Shown piece by piece: positions 42,316 through 47,642 of a DNA stretch of 47,642 bases. Numbering within the stretch: position 1 is the stretch's first letter; every line of letters begins with the position of its first letter. The translations under genes and the position numbers were made by a program. Source of the stretch: Candidatus Iainarchaeum sp. (GTDB taxonomy: Archaea; Iainarchaeota; Iainarchaeia; Iainarchaeales; JAFCCW01); NCBI GenBank assembly GCA_017609985.1, contig JAFCCW010000012.1:1-47642 (forward strand), given 5' to 3'. The notes below the pieces were generated by a model, which saw only the letters and a program-made list of their open reading frames with translations, did not search any database and was not told where the DNA came from.

Positions 42316-43074
42316 ATGGAGCAGGCTATAGCCATAGGCAAAATCAAGGACGGAATCTCAAAAAAAGAGCTTGTAACTATTTTTGGCGTGTGCAACGTGG
42401 ACTATCTCGGCAGGGCCGCGAGCAAGCTCCCGAAAGGAAAAAGGCTCATCATGATTAAGGGTGACAACTCTATTAGCATTCACCAGAACAGGCTTGTCAG
42501 GCCCACGAATTACATGATGAACACGCGCATTGCAATAGAAGAACAGGAAAACAATGTTGTGCTCAAAGCAAGGCGCGTAAAGCCGAGAGAAAAGCTCACA
42601 GTGGTGTTTGACAAGATTCATGACGTTCAAACATACGGCATGGAAATCACGAATGACCTTCGGTTAACTGGCTCAGAAAGGGATTTGAACGAGCTTCTCA
42701 TGCAAGACCTCTCGATGATAGAGCCCGGGTTAAAACCTGTTAACCAGCAGGAAAAATTCAGAAAAGGAATAGCAGACATCATAGCTGAAGATTCAAACGG
42801 AAACTATGTAGTAATAGAATTGAAGAGACGGCAGGCAGACTATGCAAGCGTGACACAGTTGAAACGTTATATGAGCCAAGTGGAGAAAATGAAGGGAATT
42901 CAAACAAGAGGAATACTCCTCGCCCCGGACATAAGGAAAAACGCTAAAGAGCACCTCGAAAGTTTGGGTTTGGAGTTCGCAAAAATCGACTTTGAATTAC
43001 TGCCATCGAGCGAAGAAAAAGCGCGAATCAAAGGGCTTCAAAAAAAGCAAGAAACATTAGACAAATTCTATTAA
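42316..43074 (+). CDS. nucS: Intact NucS/EndoMS mismatch endonuclease
   Basis: A complete 252-residue NucS. The N-terminal domain has VTIFGVCNVDYLGRAAS and KGKRLIMIKGDNSISIHQ; the C-terminal nuclease has GIADIIAEDSNGNYVVIELK, then RRQADYASVTQLKRYM, with the catalytic Asp, Glu and Lys. It cuts both strands at mismatches in archaea. It ends KKQETLDKFY, a PCNA-interaction-like tail (Q-x-x-L-D-x-F-Y). It lies inside the island on the strand opposite to the broken resident copy and is clearly diverged from it. Confidence 0.93.
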   Translation: MEQAIAIGKIKDGISKKELVTIFGVCNVDYLGRAASKLPKGKRLIMIKGDNSISIHQNRLVRPTNYMMNTRIAIEEQENNVVLKARRVKPREKLTVVFDKIHDVQTYGMEITNDLRLTGSERDLNELLMQDLSMIEPGLKPVNQQEKFRKGIADIIAEDSNGNYVVIELKRRQADYASVTQLKRYMSQVEKMKGIQTRGILLAPDIRKNAKEHLESLGLEFAKIDFELLPSSEEKARIKGLQKKQETLDKFY

Positions 43075-43108
43075 ACACCTTTTAGATTGGTTAAGTTCAT
43101 ATATTTTT

Positions 43109-43164
43109 TATATAACTTATATTTATAAATGACACGACTTTGTTATATATAACTTATATTTATA
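43109..43164. repeat. Two perfect 19-bp direct repeats upstream of the AbiE pair
   Basis: TATATAACTTATATTTATA occurs at 43109-43127 and 43146-43164, 37 bases apart, with a shorter related GTTATATACTAG at about 43178-43189. AbiEi antitoxins bind repeats upstream of their own genes, so these are candidate autoregulatory operators. They also contain the TATA-like sequences of the promoter. Confidence 0.7.
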
Positions 43165-43199
43165 TACTACTTGTGTTAGTTATATACTAGTGTTATAGC

Positions 43200-43820
43200 A
43201 TGGTTAAAACTAAAACTAAGAAACTTCTCGCATTACTATTGGATGCAGATTATGTTCCTAAAAGCAAGTATGCTTTAGCCAAAAAAGCCGGATGTAGCCC
43301 TACTTGGGTACTAAAATATTTTAAGCTTCTCGAAAACAAAAAAATTGTTAAAGAGATTAAAGTAAAAAATGCTAAGGCCCTATTTGAATTGTTCCATGAG
43401 AAAAGACCCAAGAAACAAATTTACAAAACCTATTCGATAAATGATTCTTCAAAACTAATCGAATCAGTCAAAAGCAGTGGAATGGATTATGCATTCACAA
43501 CCTATGTTGCAGAGAATATCCTGCAAAAACATTTGTTTTTGCACAGAACCGACATCTATGTAAAGAAAGAAAATTTTGAAGCTTGGCATGAAAAGATGAG
43601 CAAAATAGGATTATGTGGAGGCGGAAACGTTAGATTAATCATTTCTGAATACGAAGAGCTTTTTAACAAAAAGCAAGTTAACAGTGAGAATAAAAAATAT
43701 AAAAGTTGGATAGTAAACACGCCTCAGCTGATATCAGACTTGTTTGTAGAAGACGGTCCTGCAAAAGAAGCAGGAGAAATGCTGTTGAAAAAACTTGGGA
43801 AAAAAATAGAGGCAAAATAA
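43200..43820 (+). CDS. AbiEi-type antitoxin / winged-helix protein
   Basis: A 206-residue protein. An N-terminal winged helix (KSKYALAKKAGCSPTWVLKY, FKLLENKKIVKEIKVKNAK) precedes a C-terminal domain with DYAFTTYVAENILQKHLFLH and RLIISEYEELF, resembling AbiEi/COG5340-like antitoxins. It is followed immediately by a nucleotidyltransferase-like toxin gene with no gap. AbiE systems are type IV: the antitoxin represses the operon and counters the toxin without direct binding. The match is by pattern and order. Confidence 0.65.
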   Translation: MVKTKTKKLLALLLDADYVPKSKYALAKKAGCSPTWVLKYFKLLENKKIVKEIKVKNAKALFELFHEKRPKKQIYKTYSINDSSKLIESVKSSGMDYAFTTYVAENILQKHLFLHRTDIYVKKENFEAWHEKMSKIGLCGGGNVRLIISEYEELFNKKQVNSENKKYKSWIVNTPQLISDLFVEDGPAKEAGEMLLKKLGKKIEAK

Positions 43821-44612
43821 ATGTATCTTAAAATAGAGACTCAAACATCCTACGAGTATCTCCAAAAAGTCGTTTCTGTTTTGCAGGAACCTATTTGCAT
43901 TTTGGGTGGCTGGGCAGTTTACCTCACAGTAAACGACAACTATAAAAAAAATGTTGGGAAAGAATATTTAGGTTCAAGAGATATTGATTTAGGGTTTCAT
44001 TTGGACAAAAATGCCAGCGAGAAAGAAATGAAACAATCAAGTTTTTACCTTGCTTTGAAGACATTAGAAAAAGACGGCTTTGAGTTAACTTCTTTCAGAC
44101 TTGTCAAACATCTTGACCGAGAAACAGGCAAAGTCCTGTCCCAAGAAGAATATGTAAAAAAAGATCAATTTGATTTAATAGAAATGTATGTTGATCTCAT
44201 AGTAGACAACCTTCCAAACGGGTTCAAGAAAACTTTCAAAATGAACCTAATAGACGAAACATTATTAGCACCTGTTTTTGAAAATCCAAAAAACCACATC
44301 ACCTTAACCGAATTCAAGAAAAAACTTATCCTCCCAAAACCAAGCTTGCTATTAGCCACAAAACTCAAGTCCCTGCCTGGAAGAGACAAAGAACACAAAA
44401 GACAAAAAGACATCTACGACATAGCCGCACTATTACTGTACGCTCCAAAAAGAATAGATGGAAGCGAATTGAAACAGTTCCTGCCCACAAAATCATTAAA
44501 ATCCATCAAACAAATAAACGACAAAGAAATAGAAAAAACAGAATCCAGCCTAGGTCTACAAAAAAATCAATTCAAAACAGCAGTACTTGCACTCAAAAAA
44601 GAAATTGAATAA
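43821..44612 (+). CDS. AbiEii-like nucleotidyltransferase toxin
   Basis: A 263-residue protein. ICILGGWAVYLTVNDNYKKN followed by GSRDIDLGFHLDKN is the GG-x-A/V and D-x-D motif of minimal nucleotidyltransferases. A third acidic residue is likely in DLIEMYVDLIVD. LLATKLKSLPGRDKEHKRQK followed by DIYDIAALL is the AbiEii/DUF1814-type C-terminal motif (K-x-x-D-x-x-D). MenT and AbiEii relatives add nucleotides to tRNA acceptors. It starts directly after the antitoxin stop. Confidence 0.75.
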   Translation: MYLKIETQTSYEYLQKVVSVLQEPICILGGWAVYLTVNDNYKKNVGKEYLGSRDIDLGFHLDKNASEKEMKQSSFYLALKTLEKDGFELTSFRLVKHLDRETGKVLSQEEYVKKDQFDLIEMYVDLIVDNLPNGFKKTFKMNLIDETLLAPVFENPKNHITLTEFKKKLILPKPSLLLATKLKSLPGRDKEHKRQKDIYDIAALLLYAPKRIDGSELKQFLPTKSLKSIKQINDKEIEKTESSLGLQKNQFKTAVLALKKEIE

Positions 44613-44674
44613 CCAAAAAACAACACATTTCTAGGAACTGCTAGTCTATCTAACAGCGCACATTCCCATCTAAC

Positions 44675-44691
44675 CGTTGCCTTTTTATATG
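44675..44691. repeat. Right copy of an att-like imperfect repeat
   Basis: CGTTGCCTTTTTATATG resembles CGTTGCCTGCTTTTTATG at 35598-35615 and sits directly beside the point where the nucS N-terminal remnant ends. The direction is the same as the left copy. It could equally be a scrap of the nucS 3' end. Confidence 0.3.
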
Positions 44692-44694
44692 TTA

Positions 44695-44781
44695 TTCCAC
44701 ATGGCAGCTGCCAACAATGCACAGCAGGTGTTTCCTGTGAATAGCCTGCTCTATTTTTTCCTTTGCCTGCTCCAGCTCATG
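44695..44781 (-). pseudogene. nucS: N-terminal remnant of nucS (EndoMS)
   Basis: Minus-strand translation gives ELEQAKEKIEQAIHRKHLLC followed by IVGSCHVE and a stop at 44692-44694. This matches the NucS N terminus, where a helix is followed by a K-x-L-x-x-I-x-G-x-C-x-V-E/D-Y strand, as in the intact copy (KKELVTIFGVCNVDY). The only ATG (44778-44780) is one base out of frame, consistent with a single-base loss just after the start codon. It lies about 45 bases downstream of the enolase stop. Confidence 0.75.
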
Positions 44782-44824
44782 GAAACCAATAGAATAAGAA
44801 AGAAAAAGAATTAAAGATGCAGGG

Positions 44825-46087
44825 CTAATCGAAAACCGACTCGCCCGCAAACTTGCCTGCTTTTTCTTCAATGCGAAGAAGCTGGTTGTATTTTGCGTTT
44901 CGCTCACTCCTCGCAGGAGCACCGAACTTGCTCTGGCCAGTGGAGAGACCAACAACAACATCTGCAATCAAAGAGTCTTCGGTTTCACCAGAACGATGGC
45001 TTACAACAACAGTCCAGTCATTATCAAAAGCAAGCTTTGCTGCATTGATTGATTCAGTGATTGAACCAATCTGGTTTATCTTGAGCAAGAGAGAATTGCA
45101 TGCTTTCTCATCAATTGCCTTCTTGATATACTTTGTGTTTGTTACAAGCAAGTCATCGCCGACTATTTGGACTTTGTTTCCAATTTTTTCAGTAAGCATT
45201 GCCCAGCCCTCCCAGTCGTCTTCAGCCATTCCATCTTCAAGGGAAACAATTGGATACTTGTCAATCAGCTCTGCATAAAAGTCAACAAGTTCTCCGCTGG
45301 AATACTCTTTTCCATAAAGCTTGTATTTTCCATCAGCATAGAATTCAGATGCTGCAGAATCTATTACAAAGGAAATCTTGCCTTCATAACCTGCTTTCCT
45401 AACCGCCTGAAGCATCAACTCCAAGCGTTCCTCTGTGTTTTTTACTGGAGGAACAAAACCGCCTTCGTCTCCAATGAGTGTAGCAGAAGCACCAAATTTT
45501 TTTTTCAGAATTGACTTCAAAGCATGATAGGATTCTGTTCCTGCTTGAAGAGCTTCTGAAAAAGAATCAAAATTCATTGGAAAAAGCATCTGTTCCTGAA
45601 TGTCTTCTTCAAGGCCAGCGTGCCTTCCACCATTCATTACGTTAAGCTGGGGAACAGGAAGCTTGAAATCAGAAATTCCAGCAAGACCTCCAATGTATTC
45701 ATACAGGTCCTTGCCTGCTTCAACAGAACCAGCTCTGCAAACAGCCATGCTGACGGCAAGAATTGCGTTTGCTCCAAGAACAGACTTGTTTTCTGTGCCA
45801 TCAAGCTCAATCATTGCGTTATCAATTTCTGCCTGTTGCAAAACATCCATTCCGTTAACTGCTTCGGCTATCTTACTATTTACATTTTCAACTGCTTTGT
45901 GAACTGCCTTACCTCCAAATTCAGAGCCACCATCTCTCATCTCAAGAGCTTCTCTTGAACCAGTGCTTGCTCCGCTTGGAACAATTCCAAAAAATTTGTG
46001 TCCGTTAACTGATAGTTCTGCTTCAACAGTAGGGTTTCCCCTGCTGTCAAGAACCTGTCTTGCTTTAATGTTTTCAATTTCTGTCAT
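44825..46087 (-). CDS. eno: Enolase
   Basis: A 420-residue enolase that interconverts 2-phosphoglycerate and phosphoenolpyruvate. It starts MTEIENIKARQVLDSRGNPT and has FGIVPSGASTGSREALEMRD, LIGDEGGFVPP, YPIVSLEDGMAEDDWEGW, VQIVGDDLLVTN, LLLKINQIGSITE and VVVSHRSGETEDS, covering the metal and catalytic residues. It is divergent from prs. The remnant nucS lies directly downstream, so the two were probably co-transcribed before the island arrived. Confidence 0.97.
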   Translation of the reverse strand: MTEIENIKARQVLDSRGNPTVEAELSVNGHKFFGIVPSGASTGSREALEMRDGGSEFGGKAVHKAVENVNSKIAEAVNGMDVLQQAEIDNAMIELDGTENKSVLGANAILAVSMAVCRAGSVEAGKDLYEYIGGLAGISDFKLPVPQLNVMNGGRHAGLEEDIQEQMLFPMNFDSFSEALQAGTESYHALKSILKKKFGASATLIGDEGGFVPPVKNTEERLELMLQAVRKAGYEGKISFVIDSAASEFYADGKYKLYGKEYSSGELVDFYAELIDKYPIVSLEDGMAEDDWEGWAMLTEKIGNKVQIVGDDLLVTNTKYIKKAIDEKACNSLLLKINQIGSITESINAAKLAFDNDWTVVVSHRSGETEDSLIADVVVGLSTGQSKFGAPARSERNAKYNQLLRIEEKAGKFAGESVFD

Positions 46088-46217
46088 AAAAAATCACCCG
46101 CCAGATTTTAATCTAAATAAAGCAGAAAAATGTTTTAATACGAATGGTGCAAACCAAAAGAAAGAATTTTAAACAAAACCGCACTTAGTATTGTTACTAA
46201 TTGTGGTGATATTGGTG

Positions 46218-47165
46218 ATGGGAAACAATTTTGAATTGCAAATTTTTTCCGGATCATCAAACCCTGAACTTGCTCAAGGAATAGCCAAAGAGCTTAAAAC
46301 CAAACTAGGAGAAGTCAATATAAAAAATTTTTCAGACGGAGAAACATATGTAAGATTTCGTGAAAACATCAGGGGAAGAGATGTTTTCCTTATTCAAAGC
46401 ACTTCAGGACCTGTTAACGACAACATGATGGAATTGCTTATAATGATTGACGCTGCAAAGCGGGCTTCAGCAGGAAGAATTACAGCAGTCATCCCATACT
46501 ATGGATATGCAAGACAGGACAGAAAAGCTGATTCAAGAGAACCAATTACTGCAAAGCTTGTGGCAGAGCTTCTTGAAAAAGCAGGTGTTGACAGGGTTAT
46601 AACTGTTGACCTGCACTCTGACCAGATACAGGGATTTTTTGATGTTCCACTTGACAACCTGACAGGAATTGGATTGCTAATTGACTGCATGACCGACAAA
46701 AAATTGGGAGAAATCGCAGTCGTTGCACCAGACGCAGGAGCAGCAAAAAAGAACACAAAAATTGCAAAGGCAATGAATGCTCCGCTAGTAATAATCAACA
46801 AAGTAAGATCAAAGCACAATGAAGCTGAAGCTCTTAACATCATTGGAGATGTGAAAGGAAAAAACTGCATTATTTTTGACGACATGATTGACACTGCTGG
46901 CACGATGTGTGCAGGAGCAAAAATTCTGAAAGACAATGGAGCAGAAAAAATATTTGCTGCGTCAACCCATGGATTGTTGTCAGGACCTGCTCTTGAAAGA
47001 ATAAAGAAATCTGTTTTTGAAGAAGTCCTTGTCACAGACACTATTCCACAGGAAGGCAGAAACGGAAAAATAAAAACTGTTTCAATGGCAAAAATTCTTG
47101 CAAAATCAATAAAGAGCATTCACAACAACGAAAGTATTAGTTCTCTTTTTGAACACAACCTCTAA
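46218..47165 (+). CDS. prs: Ribose-phosphate pyrophosphokinase
   Basis: A 315-residue PRPP synthetase that makes PRPP from ribose 5-phosphate and ATP for nucleotides, histidine and NAD. FSDGETYVRFRENIRGRDVF, ITAVIPYYGYARQDRKADSR, VITVDLHSDQIQGFFDVPLD and the PRPP loop NCIIFDDMIDTAGTMC are all intact. ATG 46218 follows GGTGATATTGGTG; the longer frame from 46191 adds only hydrophobic residues and is unlikely. PRPP is also needed by the NAD pathway encoded nearby. Confidence 0.94.
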   Translation: MGNNFELQIFSGSSNPELAQGIAKELKTKLGEVNIKNFSDGETYVRFRENIRGRDVFLIQSTSGPVNDNMMELLIMIDAAKRASAGRITAVIPYYGYARQDRKADSREPITAKLVAELLEKAGVDRVITVDLHSDQIQGFFDVPLDNLTGIGLLIDCMTDKKLGEIAVVAPDAGAAKKNTKIAKAMNAPLVIINKVRSKHNEAEALNIIGDVKGKNCIIFDDMIDTAGTMCAGAKILKDNGAEKIFAASTHGLLSGPALERIKKSVFEEVLVTDTIPQEGRNGKIKTVSMAKILAKSIKSIHNNESISSLFEHNL

Positions 47166-47216
47166 ACAAGAAAGCCTTTTTAAGCTTCCCCCAGTTAATT
47201 TAATCGACTGATTCTA

Positions 47217-47642
47217 ATGAATGAAAAGAATGAAAAAAATGAAAACAGAGGAAGCCTTACTCAGGGGAAAATTTCCAAACAAATGATAAAGATGGCTCTG
47301 CCTTTGATGGCAGCAATGTTTCTGCAGAGCACTTACAATGTTATTGACACTTATTTCATTGGAATGCTTGGAGAACAAGAGCTTGCGGCAATTTCTCTGA
47401 CGTTTCCAGTTATTTTTATTTTTATTTCACTCGCATCAGGTTTGAGTGTTGGAGCAACCGCGATAGTGAGTCAGGCAATCGGGGCTGGAAAAAGCAAGGA
47501 AGCAGACAACAATGCAGAGCACTCTATTTTGCTGGCAATTATTTCAGGAATAGGAATAGCAATTCTGGGAATTTTCTTTGCACCCTATCTCTTTAATTTC
47601 ATGGGTGCAAGCGGAAATCTTCTTGAGCTAACAGCACAGTAT
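47217..47642 (+). CDS. MATE-family efflux transporter (N-terminal part)
   Basis: The first 142 codons of a membrane transporter cut by the window end. KISKQMIKMALPLMAAMFLQ, STYNVIDTYFIGMLGEQELA and GLSVGATAIVSQAIGAGKSK are the standard MATE/NorM N-terminal motifs. It would be a Na+ or H+ antiporter for organic cations. Substrate is unknown. Confidence 0.9.
   Translation, partial: MNEKNEKNENRGSLTQGKISKQMIKMALPLMAAMFLQSTYNVIDTYFIGMLGEQELAAISLTFPVIFIFISLASGLSVGATAIVSQAIGAGKSKEADNNAEHSILLAIISGIGIAILGIFFAPYLFNFMGASGNLLELTAQY

Larger units (their letters stand above)
35740..44693. mobile_element. Accessory defence island replacing the middle of nucS
   Basis: The two edges are pieces of the same minus-strand nucS gene, so the roughly 9 kb between them was inserted or exchanged at that locus. 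The cargo is typical of a defence island: NACHT NTPase, PD-(D/E)XK-like nuclease, CARF regulator, AAA ATPase, AbiE toxin-antitoxin and an intact nucS of different sequence. Codon choice is patchy, with more CGN and GCG in the NACHT and nucS genes than in neighbours. No complete integrase or transposase is seen, so the mechanism is open. Confidence 0.65.

Noticed and set aside
44692-44967. A 91-codon minus-strand frame overlapping the enolase 3' end
   Set aside because: Its first part is an alternate frame of enolase; only the last 29 codons resemble NucS, and they are reported as a remnant.

Overview
This window is a low-GC, gene-dense archaeal chromosome segment. Archaeal identity rests on a histone, transcription factor B, a Hef-type helicase-nuclease, ribosomal protein S8e, the KEOPS subunit Cgi121, diphthine synthase, Trm5, an STT3/AglB-like oligosaccharyltransferase, a four-subunit pyruvate:ferredoxin oxidoreductase, DUF63, DUF357 and PAC2 proteins. 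Many start codons sit about 25-28 bases after a TATA-like box, as in leaderless transcripts; others have GGAGG or GGTGA ribosome-binding sites. The gene mix (bacterial-type zinc adenylate kinase, nadA/nadB, short spacers) suggests a DPANN-type archaeon, possibly Diapherotrites-like; this is inference and no rRNA is present to settle it. I saw no tRNA, rRNA or CRISPR array.

Layout. Positions 1-5400: edge of a secreted DUF2341 protein, histone, Hef, an STT3-like glycosyltransferase overlapping cgi121, and rps8e. Positions 5460-12370: tfb, rnhB, Hsp20, scpB, an EF-Tu-domain-2-like protein, PAC2, rhodanese, a membrane protein, scpA and a KaiC-like ATPase. Positions 12430-15860: S-adenosylhomocysteinase, then an adk - P-loop kinase - aminoglycoside-phosphotransferase-like operon. 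Positions 15950-22600: an orphan basic protein, trm5 divergent from DUF63-dph5-DUF357, an anchored protein, acylphosphatase, and glnA divergent from an Lrp regulator. Positions 22700-25640: the porCDAB operon, followed by a candidate small structured RNA. Positions 25970-31320: dCMP deaminase, a SprT-like protease, a zinc-finger protein, a DHH phosphoesterase, a conserved 55-residue protein and two metallopeptidases (M29-like and M24). Positions 31400-35530: a pilin-like protein and an NAD block (nadB, NAD kinase fused to a winged helix, nadA). Positions 44825-47642: enolase, prs and the start of a MATE transporter.

The most notable region is 35.7-44.7 kb. It is an accessory island whose two edges carry the C-terminal piece (35574-35745) and the N-terminal piece (44695-44781) of one nucS gene on the minus strand; the middle (about 165 codons) is gone. 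The island carries its own intact, divergent nucS (42316-43074) on the opposite strand. It also encodes a winged-helix NACHT/HEAT NTPase, a truncated TrmB-like protein, a co-directional set of CARF-HTH regulator, PD-(D/E)XK-like nuclease and possible nitrilase-fold protein, a divergent Cdc48-like AAA ATPase, a tiny ribbon-helix-helix protein, and an AbiE-type toxin-antitoxin pair behind two perfect 19-bp repeats. The simplest reading is a defence island that destroyed the resident mismatch endonuclease gene and brought a replacement.

Recurring small-scale structure is also visible: divergent genes sharing or interlocking their TATA boxes (31945-31954, 17899-17921), and short tandem duplications at gene 3' ends, several of which include the stop codon (7844-7883, 12374-12437, 35491-35576).
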